A DNA stretch of 64,000 bases from JACDCA01 sp963810305. Its GTDB lineage: Bacteria; Acidobacteriota; Vicinamibacteria; Vicinamibacterales; 2-12-FULL-66-21. The DNA lies in the NCBI GenBank assembly GCA_963810305.1, contig CAWEMY010000017.1, positions 62,001-126,000 of the forward strand. The letters run 5' to 3'. A program made the position numbers and the translations under genes. Position 1 is the stretch's first letter. Each line of letters begins with the position of its first letter. The notes beneath the pieces are model-generated. The model was not told where the DNA came from. It ran no database searches and saw nothing but the letters and a program-made list of their open reading frames with translations. This document shows positions 55,933 through 63,758 of this stretch, in pieces.

Positions 55933-56637
55933 ATGAAGTGGCTCTTACGCAGCGTCGTGGCCCTGGCAGCGATCTACGCCATTTTTTTTGGCGCGGTCTT
56001 GCTGGCGATGCTGCAGCCACCCGAGCGTTTCGGCCGGGTCATAAAACACCTGCCGGCGCCGCTGGTGTGGGGGGCGCTCCCCGCCCCACGGATGTGGCTC
56101 TGGGCGCGCAAAGGTGACCTCAAAGAGGGCAGCCCGGCGCCGGATTTCACGCTGTCGACCCACGACCATGCCAGCCGCGTCACGCTCTCATCGCATCGCG
56201 GACAGCGCCCGGTCGTGCTCGTCTTCGGCAGCTACACTTGACCGCCCTTCCGCCGGGCGGTGCCCGCGCTCAACAAGCTCTATCGCGAATACCGCAACCG
56301 TGCGGCGTTCTACGTGGTCTACATCCAGGAAGCGCACCCGGTCGACGCCTGGCAGGTCGATGCCAACTTGAAGGACGATGTGCTGGTGGCGAGTACCATG
56401 ACGAAGGACGAGCGAATGAACGTGGCAGGGGTGTGCGTCAGAAACCTCGGCATCGAATTGCCGGCGTTGGTGGACGAACCAGACAACGGTGTCGAGCGTG
56501 CGTACACCGGGTGGCCCGACCGGCTCTACGTCGTCGATCGCGAGGGGCGCATCTCCTACAAGAGTGCCGCCGGCCCGTTCGGTTTCAAGCCGGCGGAAGT
56601 GCAAGCCACGCTCGAACGATTGCTGCCGGGCGAATGA
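55933..56637 (+). CDS. Iodothyronine deiodinase-like selenoprotein (thioredoxin fold)
   Basis: 234 residues if TGA 56239-56241 is selenocysteine (residue 103). An N-terminal membrane anchor (AAIYAIFFGAVLLAMLQ) precedes a thioredoxin-like domain: GSPAPDFTLSTHDHASRVTL, VVLVFGSYT-U-PPFRRAVPAL, FYVVYIQEAHPVDAWQVD. The T-U-P-P-F followed by Y-I-x-E-A-H-P-x-D-x-W matches the deiodinase family, where Sec is catalytic. The frame is continuous on both sides of the TGA. In bacteria such proteins are probably redox enzymes rather than thyroid hormone deiodinases. Starts 43 bases after the AhpD-like gene; the stop overlaps the nitrilase start (ATGA). Confidence 0.88.
56239..56266 (+). promoter_or_regulatory. 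UGA(Sec) codon and candidate bacterial SECIS hairpin
   Basis: TGA at 56239-56241. CGGGC (56254-56258) pairs with GCCCG (56262-56266) around a GGT loop, putting G-G-U 18-20 bases after the TGA, close to the geometry of the Escherichia coli fdhF SECIS. A competing stem CCGCCC/GGGCGG (56242-56260) is possible; folding should decide. Confidence 0.5.
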
Positions 56638-57692
56638 CCCTGCGCTACGCCGCGGCTGCCTGCCAGACCGATCTTGCCAACCCGATCGATCGCCGGCAGA
56701 TGACCGCCAATACCGATCGCATGCTTTCGATGATCGATTCGGCGGTCGCGGGCAGTGCGCCGTTCGTGCCCGTACGCCTGGTTGTCTTCCCCGAGTTTGC
56801 CCATGCCGCGCCGGTCTTCGCCTCGGTTGCCGAATTGCTGGAGAAGCTGGCCGTGCCGATTCCCAACGAGCACACCGACCGGCTCGCGGGCAAGGCACGG
56901 GAGCACGATCTCTACATCCAGAGCGGATCGATGCTGGAAGCCGACTCGCGATGGCCGGGGGTGGTCTTCAACACGACCTGTCTCATTGGCCCGGAGGGGA
57001 TCCTCTACAAGTACAGGAAGGTCAACACGTGGATCCCGTATGAGGTCCACTCGAGCCCGCACGACCTGGAGGGGTACGACGAGCCGCTGTTTCCCGTTGC
57101 TGACACCCCCATCGGCCGGATCGGCTGCGCGATCTGCTACGACTGGCTGTTCCCTGAGGCGATGCGTCAGCTGGCGGCCAACGGGGCGGAAGTACTGGTG
57201 CGCGTCTCGGCGTACATGGATCCATGGGGTGCCACGGAACCGATGAACTGGTGGTCCATCGTGAACCGTTGCCGGGCGATCGAGAACCTGTCGTACGTGG
57301 TGGCTGCGAACCAGGGTGCGAGCCTCCGGCACTATCCGCCGTACTCGTGGCCGGGTGGCAGCCAGGTGGTGGATTTCGATGGCAGGATCCTGGCCGAAGC
57401 ATCTCCAGGGCCTGGGGAGCGGATCGTGGTGGCCCCGATCGATATCAGCGCCCTGCGCCACGAGCGGGAAACGAGGCGCGGGCATCATATGCTGTCGCAC
57501 CTGAGAACAGAGGCGTACCCCGTTTATTCCGCGCATCAGTACCCTCCAACCCGCCCGGGCGCAGAGCACGGATTATCGTACGAGCGAAACCTGGAACTCA
57601 TTGAGTTGGCAAAAAGGCAGCTCGCCGATGCTCCAGCCGCGTCTTTGCAATTCGCGCAGCCCGATCCACAATTGATTCCAGGAGACATTTGA
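56634..57692 (+). CDS. Nitrilase-superfamily carbon-nitrogen hydrolase
   Basis: 352 residues from ATG 56634, overlapping the selenoprotein stop. The Glu-Lys-Cys triad is visible: VFPEFAHA (Glu), YKYRKVNTW (Lys) and GCAICYDWLFPEAM (Cys). GPEGILYKYRK and NRCRAIENLSYVVAANQG are further family blocks. Cytoplasmic amidase or nitrilase; the exact branch and substrate are not determined. Coupling to the deiodinase-like gene is notable but unexplained. Confidence 0.87.
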   Translation: MTLRYAAAACQTDLANPIDRRQMTANTDRMLSMIDSAVAGSAPFVPVRLVVFPEFAHAAPVFASVAELLEKLAVPIPNEHTDRLAGKAREHDLYIQSGSMLEADSRWPGVVFNTTCLIGPEGILYKYRKVNTWIPYEVHSSPHDLEGYDEPLFPVADTPIGRIGCAICYDWLFPEAMRQLAANGAEVLVRVSAYMDPWGATEPMNWWSIVNRCRAIENLSYVVAANQGASLRHYPPYSWPGGSQVVDFDGRILAEASPGPGERIVVAPIDISALRHERETRRGHHMLSHLRTEAYPVYSAHQYPPTRPGAEHGLSYERNLELIELAKRQLADAPAASLQFAQPDPQLIPGDI

Positions 57693-58492
57693 TGGCTCAG
57701 GCCGCGTGGCCGGTAGTAGAGCGCCGATTCGGGCAGACACGGCGCCGCGATGCATGGTGGGTTCAACCGTTCGTAACATTTCTCGGACTGTCGGCGTTCG
57801 TGGTCTACGCGACGTGGGCGGCGTTTCAAGGTAACCACTACGAGTTCGGCCCGTACCTCTCTCCTTTCTACTCTCCGCTCCTCTTTGGCGAAGGGGCGCA
57901 TTCGTGGTTCGGGCCTCAGCCGGGCTGGTGGCCAGGCGCGCTCCCGTTTTCTGCCGCGTTGCTGATTCTCTGGGCCCCCGGCGGCTTCCGCTTCACCTGC
58001 TATTACTACCGGGGCGCGTACTACAAGGCCTTCTGGGCGGATCCACCGTCGTGCACTGTCGGAGAACCGCGCAAACGGTACCTGGGGGAGCGCTCGTTTC
58101 CCTTGATCCTCCAGAACGTTCATCGCTATTTCCTCTACCTGGCGTTGATTTTCATCGTGATCCTCACCTACGACGTGTGGAAGGCGATGTGGTTCGCCGC
58201 GCCTGACGGAAGCTCGCAGTTCGGCATCGGGGTCGGCACGCTGGTGCTGGCGGCCAATGTCGTCCTCCTCGGCGGCTATACCTTCGGTTGCCACTCCCTG
58301 CGGCACCTGGTCGGTGGGGCTCGGGACGAGATCTCGAAGTCCTCAGTCTGTTCCGCCAGTTACAAGTGCACAAGCGCCCTCAACCGGCGCCACATGCTGT
58401 TTGCCTGGATGAGCCTGTTCTCGGTCGGATTCTCCGATCTGTACGTGCGCCTCTGCTCGATGGGCATCTGGCAGGACATCAGGATTCTGTAG
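57692..58492 (+). CDS. Succinate dehydrogenase/fumarate reductase membrane subunit-like protein
   Basis: 266 residues with about five membrane helices (FVTFLGLSAFVVYATWAAF, YFLYLALIFIVILTYDVW and others). The HYEFGPYLSPFYSP and GGFRFTCYYYRGAYYKAFW blocks are typical of the membrane protein encoded ahead of SdhA in Actinobacteria- and Acidobacteria-type complexes. His residues in NVHRYF and GCHSLRHLVGG could ligate haem b. The start overlaps the nitrilase stop (TGATG). First gene of sdhCAB-like order. Confidence 0.8.
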   Translation: MAQAAWPVVERRFGQTRRRDAWWVQPFVTFLGLSAFVVYATWAAFQGNHYEFGPYLSPFYSPLLFGEGAHSWFGPQPGWWPGALPFSAALLILWAPGGFRFTCYYYRGAYYKAFWADPPSCTVGEPRKRYLGERSFPLILQNVHRYFLYLALIFIVILTYDVWKAMWFAAPDGSSQFGIGVGTLVLAANVVLLGGYTFGCHSLRHLVGGARDEISKSSVCSASYKCTSALNRRHMLFAWMSLFSVGFSDLYVRLCSMGIWQDIRIL

Positions 58493-58516
58493 GGGCGGTT
58501 CGCGAACCGCCCCTAC
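58489..58516. repeat. Perfect 28-bp palindrome
   Basis: GTAGGGGCGGTTCG followed by its exact reverse complement. It starts at the stop codon of the membrane subunit gene and ends 29 bases before the flavoprotein start. The GTAGGGGC ends resemble widely dispersed REP-like palindromes; the 60383-60402 palindrome has the same flank. Confidence 0.8.
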
Positions 58517-58545
58517 GCAGGTCGCCCGAGACATTTCCGATTCAA

Positions 58546-60354
58546 ATGGAATACGAGACACACGAATACGACGTGCTGGTTGTCGGCGCCGGCGGCGCCG
58601 GCCTGCGCGCCGCTATCGAAGCGTCGGCAGGCGGAGTGAAGGTCGGCCTGCTCTGCAAATCGCTCCTCGGCAAGGCCCACACGGTGATGGCCGAGGGAGG
58701 CATTGCGGCGGCGCTCGCCAATGTCGACGATCGAGACAATTGGAAGGTCCACTTCGCGGACACGATGCGCGGCGGCCAGTACGTCAACAACTGGCGGATG
58801 GCGGAGCTGCACGCGAGGGAGGCTCCCGACCGCGTGCGCGAGCTCGAAGCCTGGGGCGCGGTCTTCGATCGCACGACTGACGGGCGGATTCTCCAGCGGA
58901 ATTTCGGCGGCCACCGCTATCCACGGCTCGCCCACGTCGGCGACCGGACCGGACTCGAGATGATCCGGACGTTGCAGGATCACGGCGTCCACCGCGGCAT
59001 GGACGTCCACATGGAGTTCACCGTCGTCTCGCTGCTGAAAGATGGTGAGCGGATCGCCGGCGTCTTCGGCTACGAGCGGGAGCGTGGGAGGTTCAAAGTC
59101 TTTCGCGCCAGCGCTGTCGTCCTCGCGACGGGCGGCCTCGGTCGCGCGTATCGCATCACGAGCAACAGTTGGGAAGGCACCGGGGACGGCCATTCGCTGG
59201 CCTACCACGCCGGGGCTGAGCTCATTGACATGGAGTTCATCCAGTTTCATCCGACCGGGATGATCTGGCCTCCCAGCGTTCAGGGCATTCTCGTCACTGA
59301 AGGCGTCCGCGGCGAAGGAGGGATCCTCGTCAACAAAGAGGGACGCCGGTTCATGTTCGACGACATCCCCGAGCCGTACCGGAACCAGACTGCGGACAAT
59401 GAAGACGAGGGCTGGCGATATACGCAGGGGGACAAGTCGGCGCGCCGGCCGCCAGAGCTGCTGACCCGCGACCACGTGGCGCGGTGCATCAACCGGGAGG
59501 TCCGCGAGGGCCGGGGAAGCCCGCACGGCGGCGTCTTCCTCGACATCGCCTGGATCAGGAAGCGGATGCAGAATTCGGAGGAGCACATCCGGCGCAAGCT
59601 GCCGAGCATGTATCACCAGTTCAAACAGCTGGCTGACATCGACATCACGAAAGAACCCATGGAGGTCGGGCCGACGACCCACTACGTCATGGGCGGTGTG
59701 CGCGTCGACGCGGATACCCAGATGTCCAGCGTGCCGGGCCTGTTCGCCGCCGGCGAATGCGCGGCGGGCATCAACGGCGCGAACCGGCTCGGTGGCAATT
59801 CACTGTCCGACCTGCTGGTCTTCGGCAAGCGCGCCGGGGAGTATGCGGCGAAGTACGCCCGCGAACATCCGCGACCGGCTGTCCATTCCGCTCAGGCGGA
59901 CGAAGCGGCACACCTCGCCGTGCAGCCGTTCGAACCGCACCGTGCGGAGAATCCGTACACCATTCAGCACGAGCTCCAGGACGCGATGCAGCGGCTGGTC
60001 GGGATCGTCCGTCAGGAAAGCGAGATGGTGAGCGCCCTCGATGTCATCGAAAAGTTGCGCGCCCGGGCCGCCACAGCAGCCGTCCATGGGCATCGTGAGT
60101 ACAACCCCGGGTGGCATACCGCACTGGATCTCCGGCATCTTCTGACGGTATCGGAGGCCATCGCGCGATGCGCGATCGAGCGGCGGGAGAGCCGCGGCGG
60201 CCACTTCCGCGAGGATTTTCCCGAGAAGGCGGCGGAGTTCGGCAAGGTGAACATGCTGGTGCGCAAGACCGCAGCGGGATCCATGGAGCTCCAGCGCATT
60301 CCGCTTCCCGACATGCCGCCCGAGCTGAAGCAGGTTATCGAGGAGAATAAATAG
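58546..60354 (+). CDS. sdhA: Succinate dehydrogenase/fumarate reductase flavoprotein subunit
   Basis: 602 residues from ATG 58546. FAD-binding VLVVGAGGAGLRAAIEA, the FAD-linked His region KAHTVMAEGGIAAAL, catalytic-site blocks IQFHPTG and GGHFREDFPE, and the FAD-contact GECAAGINGANRLGGNSLSD are all intact. It oxidises succinate (or reduces fumarate) and passes electrons to the iron-sulfur subunit. The open frame extends upstream, but family homology begins at the chosen ATG. Confidence 0.95.
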   Translation: MEYETHEYDVLVVGAGGAGLRAAIEASAGGVKVGLLCKSLLGKAHTVMAEGGIAAALANVDDRDNWKVHFADTMRGGQYVNNWRMAELHAREAPDRVRELEAWGAVFDRTTDGRILQRNFGGHRYPRLAHVGDRTGLEMIRTLQDHGVHRGMDVHMEFTVVSLLKDGERIAGVFGYERERGRFKVFRASAVVLATGGLGRAYRITSNSWEGTGDGHSLAYHAGAELIDMEFIQFHPTGMIWPPSVQGILVTEGVRGEGGILVNKEGRRFMFDDIPEPYRNQTADNEDEGWRYTQGDKSARRPPELLTRDHVARCINREVREGRGSPHGGVFLDIAWIRKRMQNSEEHIRRKLPSMYHQFKQLADIDITKEPMEVGPTTHYVMGGVRVDADTQMSSVPGLFAAGECAAGINGANRLGGNSLSDLLVFGKRAGEYAAKYAREHPRPAVHSAQADEAAHLAVQPFEPHRAENPYTIQHELQDAMQRLVGIVRQESEMVSALDVIEKLRARAATAAVHGHREYNPGWHTALDLRHLLTVSEAIARCAIERRESRGGHFREDFPEKAAEFGKVNMLVRKTAAGSMELQRIPLPDMPPELKQVIEENK

Positions 60355-60360
60355 CGTAGA

Positions 60361-60429
60361 GGCCGCCTTCAGGCGGCCTGACGGGCCGGCTAAAGCCGGC
60401 CCCTACCGGAGTAGCCGGCTTCAGCCGGC
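60361..60429. repeat. Three tandem palindromes between sdhA and sdhB
   Basis: GGCCGCC-TTCA-GGCGGCC (60361-60378), GGGCCGGC-TAAA-GCCGGCCC (60383-60402) and GCCGGC-TTCA-GCCGGC (60414-60429). Together they nearly fill the sdhA-sdhB spacer. They look like a REP/BIME-type cluster and may also tune mRNA stability or relative expression. Confidence 0.8.
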
Positions 60430-60442
60430 CTTCAGGAATCGT

Positions 60443-61180
60443 ATGAAGCAAGCAACGTTCAGAATCTGGCGGGGCGCCAGCGGCGGCGAGTTCAAGGACT
60501 ACACCGCCGAGGTCGTCCCGGGGATGGTGGTGCTCGACGCGATCCATCAGATCCAGGCGTCGCAGGCCGGCGATCTGGCGTGCCGGTGGAACTGCAAAGC
60601 GGGCAAGTGCGGGTCCTGTTCCGCCGAGATCAACGGGAAGCCGCGCCTGATGTGCATGACCCGGCTGAACGACCTGCCGCTCGAGGAGCCGGTCACCGTC
60701 GAGCCGATGAAAGCCTTTCCGCCGATCCGCGACCTGGTGACCGACGTATCGTGGAACTACGCGGTCAAGAAGACGATCAAGCCGTTCAAGGCGAGAAAGC
60801 CCGACGCGCCGGACGGCACCTGGCGGATGTCGCAGGCGGACGTCGATCGCGTCCAGGAATTCCGCAAGTGCATCGAGTGCTTTCTCTGTCAGGACGTCTG
60901 CCACGTCCTTCGCGAGCACGCGCTGCACCCTGAGTTCGTTGGCCCGAGGTTCCTGGTCTACGCTGCGGCGCTCGAAATGCATCCGCTCGACGCCGAAGAC
61001 AGACTCGCTGACCTCAAGGACCACAACGGCATCGGCTATTGCAACATCACGCGCTGCTGCACGAAAGTCTGCCCCGAGGAGATCACGATCACGGAAAATG
61101 CGATCATTCCGCTCAAGGAACGCGTCGTGGATCGCTTTTACGATCCCGTCAAGAAGCTGTTCCGGGTTTTTTCCTCCTGA
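60443..61180 (+). CDS. sdhB: Succinate dehydrogenase/fumarate reductase iron-sulfur subunit
   Basis: 245 residues. The N-terminal [2Fe-2S] ferredoxin domain has CRWNCKAGKCGSCS plus a later Cys (LMCMTR). The C-terminal domain has CIECFLCQDVC and CNITRCCTKVCPE for the [4Fe-4S] and [3Fe-4S] clusters. It links the flavoprotein to the membrane subunit. The unusual long C-terminal segment is as in the non-classical three-subunit complexes. Confidence 0.94.
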   Translation: MKQATFRIWRGASGGEFKDYTAEVVPGMVVLDAIHQIQASQAGDLACRWNCKAGKCGSCSAEINGKPRLMCMTRLNDLPLEEPVTVEPMKAFPPIRDLVTDVSWNYAVKKTIKPFKARKPDAPDGTWRMSQADVDRVQEFRKCIECFLCQDVCHVLREHALHPEFVGPRFLVYAAALEMHPLDAEDRLADLKDHNGIGYCNITRCCTKVCPEEITITENAIIPLKERVVDRFYDPVKKLFRVFSS

Positions 61181-61182
61181 AA

Positions 61183-61217
61183 GCTGACAGCTGAGGGCTG
61201 ACGGCTGAGAGCTGAAT
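61183..61217. repeat. Five tandem heptads (GCTGANN)
   Basis: GCTGACA, GCTGAGG, GCTGACG, GCTGAGA and GCTGAAT in direct succession between sdhB and the next start codon. It resembles the heptad-like block at 1339-1414 in unit length and intergenic location. Confidence 0.75.
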
Positions 61218-61218
61218 C

Positions 61219-61722
61219 ATGTTCGACCTCAAACTCTTGTCCACCGCGGCGATCCCCGCCGCGCTCGCGCAGGCGCAGCGTTACCGGCTTCTCAACGAAC
61301 CTCACGAGGCGGAGAGCATCTGCCTCGACATCCTGCGTGTCGATTCAGACAACGAGGACGCTCTCGTCACCCTGGTCCTCTCGTACACCGACGAATTTCG
61401 GGAGGGCTCGATCGCCCGCCTGGCGGCCGACGCGCAGAACGCCGTAGAGCGCATCCAGGACGAATACAAACGGTGGTACTACTCCGGCATCATCCGCGAG
61501 CGCCGCGGTAAGGCGGAGCTGCGAACGGACCGTCCCGGGTCCGGACGTTCGGTTCGCGAATGGATGCGCGACGCGATGTCGTGCTACGAACGCGCGGAAG
61601 CGCTTCGCCCGGAAGGCAATGACGAGGCGCTGCTCCGCTGGAACACCTGCGCGCGCATCCTGATGCGGGTGCCCGCGTCCGAACCGGACGTGCCGGAGTT
61701 CAACGCCGTGCAGTCCGAATAG
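61219..61722 (+). CDS. Hypothetical helical (TPR-like) protein
   Basis: 167 residues, soluble, no signal peptide. The start AIPAALAQAQRYRLLNEPHE and AESICLDILRVDSDNEDALV resemble TPR helices, and MSCYERAEALRPEGNDEALL looks like another. No catalytic motif. Two nucleotides after a heptad repeat and downstream of sdhB on the same strand. Function unknown. Confidence 0.75.
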   Translation: MFDLKLLSTAAIPAALAQAQRYRLLNEPHEAESICLDILRVDSDNEDALVTLVLSYTDEFREGSIARLAADAQNAVERIQDEYKRWYYSGIIRERRGKAELRTDRPGSGRSVREWMRDAMSCYERAEALRPEGNDEALLRWNTCARILMRVPASEPDVPEFNAVQSE

Positions 61723-61811
61723 GTACGGAGTAGCATGAGCGACCGGAACGGAGCGAGAGCGAGTGAATCGCCAGGCGGGTGCAGGGGGCCCGCCGATAAA
61801 GAAAGACGATC

Positions 61812-62984
61812 ATGAATCGGAAACAGATTTACTGCACGGTGGTGCTGACGGCGGTCGTAACCGCGACGGGCGCGCAGCAGGTTCAGACGCAGCAGCAGGC
61901 GCCGCCGGCGCAGCCGTCCGCACAGGCCCCGAGTTCCGCGCCGCGAGGTCGCTGGCCAGGCGCGATGGACGAGGACCGTGCGCGGCAGCTCTACGTGAGC
62001 AACGACCACGCCGATCACGGCCGCGGCGTCGACTTCGCGCGACAGGTTGAGCAGAAGGCCGACGACGACAAGCGGTACGCGCAAGTCACCAAAGGCGTCG
62101 TCGATTTCCAGAAAGTGTCTTACCGCAGCAGCGTCGGCGACCTCGACATTCCGGCCTACCTGTTCCAGCCGCTGAGCAAGCGCGGTGCGAAAGGGCACGC
62201 GGCGCTCATCTGGGTCCATGGTGGCGTCCACGGCAACTGGGGGATCACGATGTGGCCGTTCGTTCGCGAGGCGGTGGAACGAGGCTACGTGGTGATCTGT
62301 CCCGAATATCGCGGCAGCACCGGTTACGGCGAGAAACACTACAACGAGATCGACTACGGCGGGTATGAGATAGACGATGTGATGTCGGCGAACGATTACT
62401 TGAAGACGCTGCCACACGTCGATCCCGAACGAGTCGGCATGATGGGATGGAGCCACGGCGGCTACATCACCCTTTTCTCCGTCTTCCGCGACCAGACTCC
62501 GTTCAAGGCCGCCGCCGCCATCGTCCCGGTAACCAACCTCATTCACCGGCTGTCGTTCTCAGGACCGGCGTATCAGCGAAGCTTTGCGACGCAGAAGCGG
62601 ATCGGCGGCCTGCCGTTCGAGAAGCCGGAACTTTACATCCAGCGGTCCCCTCTCTACCACGTCGACAAGCTGCGGACACCCTTGCTCGTCCACGTAGCGA
62701 CCAACGATCGGGATGTCTGGTATTACGAGGACCAGCAGATCGTCGATGCACTGAGATCGCGCAAACCGGATCTTGCCGAGACGAAGGTCTATGTCGATCC
62801 GCCGACCTGGGGATCGAGCGGCGGTCATGCCTTCAGCCGTCGCGTGGATCCGAAAACGCTCGCGCGAGTCGACTCGCCCGAGCAGGTCGACTCCTGGAAC
62901 CGCACCTGGGCGTTCTTCGACTGGCATCTGCGTCCGTATTTCGATGCGTCGAAACCGTCCACCTCCGCCGGTCAGAATCGGTAG
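61812..62984 (+). CDS. Exported S9-type (prolyl oligopeptidase-like) alpha/beta hydrolase
   Basis: 390 residues with an N-terminal signal segment and a Gln/Pro/Ala-rich linker. The catalytic domain shows ALIWVHGGVHGNWG, VICPEYRGSTGYGEKHY, nucleophile GMMGWSHGGYITL (Ser), the acid in LVHVATNDRDVWY and a late His in GGHAFSRR. It lacks the beta-propeller of full S9 enzymes, so it may be a minimal peptidase or an esterase. Confidence 0.85.
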   Translation: MNRKQIYCTVVLTAVVTATGAQQVQTQQQAPPAQPSAQAPSSAPRGRWPGAMDEDRARQLYVSNDHADHGRGVDFARQVEQKADDDKRYAQVTKGVVDFQKVSYRSSVGDLDIPAYLFQPLSKRGAKGHAALIWVHGGVHGNWGITMWPFVREAVERGYVVICPEYRGSTGYGEKHYNEIDYGGYEIDDVMSANDYLKTLPHVDPERVGMMGWSHGGYITLFSVFRDQTPFKAAAAIVPVTNLIHRLSFSGPAYQRSFATQKRIGGLPFEKPELYIQRSPLYHVDKLRTPLLVHVATNDRDVWYYEDQQIVDALRSRKPDLAETKVYVDPPTWGSSGGHAFSRRVDPKTLARVDSPEQVDSWNRTWAFFDWHLRPYFDASKPSTSAGQNR

Positions 62985-62990
62985 GCCGGG

Positions 62991-63758
62991 CTGGAGCTCT
63001 CTTCGTTCCTCGCGGTCTCCTACGCGTTCGCGCTGATTGCGCAGGCGACAACGACTGCGCCAGCGGCCGGACGGTTTCTGATCGAGCCGCTGCCGCGCAC
63101 CGCCGCGGAACTCGGCAAGCGATTCACACCGGGGCAGATCGACACGCTCGAGAAGCTCAATCGGCGCGACCGCGAACATCTGATCCGCGCCGACCCGCCG
63201 GTCCCCGGTCTCGTCGTCCCAACCGAGTGGGTCGAGGATGAACTGACCTACAGTCCATTTCCGCGTGAGTGGCCCGCGGCTGCCGCTCATCCAAAGTTTC
63301 TGGTTGTCCATCAGCCGGCCCAGGTCTTCGCGTCTTATGAAGCCGGAACACTCGTTCGATGGGGGCCGGTCAGCACCGGCAGAAAGGAGACACCGACGCC
63401 AGCGGGCAGCTTCAATCTGACCTGGCGCTCACGCAGCCGGCGCAGCACCGACAACGACGCGTGGCTCCTCGAGTGGTATTTCAATTTCATCAACGCGCGC
63501 GGCGTGTCGTTCCATCAGTTCGAGCTCCCCGGGTATGCGGCAAGCCACGCCTGCGTGCGGCTGCTTCAGCGCGACGCGCAGTGGCTGTACGGCTGGGGAG
63601 AGCAGTGGATCCTGTCCGAAGACAAGCGCAGTGTGGTTCAGCCGGGAACACCGGTACTTGTGATCGGCCAGTTCGCTCACGGCAAGCCAGGCCCCTGGAC
63701 GGCGCTGACGTCATTGGAGACGCCGATCGAATTACCGGCGACGATCGACGCGCGATGA
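62991..63758 (+). CDS. L,D-transpeptidase (YkuD-like) protein, start codon unclear
   Basis: About 255 residues. YkuD-type catalytic features: a conserved His in SFHQFELPG and the active Cys in SHACVRLL. PVSTGRKETPTPAGSFNLTW is the typical substrate-loop region. The N-terminus SSFLAVSYAFALIAQA looks like a signal peptide, but upstream there is only CTG (62991) before the TAG of the previous gene, and no ATG/GTG/TTG in frame nearby. Either CTG is used, or the start was lost through error. Such enzymes cross-link peptidoglycan or attach proteins to it. Confidence 0.75.
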   Translation: MELSSFLAVSYAFALIAQATTTAPAAGRFLIEPLPRTAAELGKRFTPGQIDTLEKLNRRDREHLIRADPPVPGLVVPTEWVEDELTYSPFPREWPAAAAHPKFLVVHQPAQVFASYEAGTLVRWGPVSTGRKETPTPAGSFNLTWRSRSRRSTDNDAWLLEWYFNFINARGVSFHQFELPGYAASHACVRLLQRDAQWLYGWGEQWILSEDKRSVVQPGTPVLVIGQFAHGKPGPWTALTSLETPIELPATIDAR

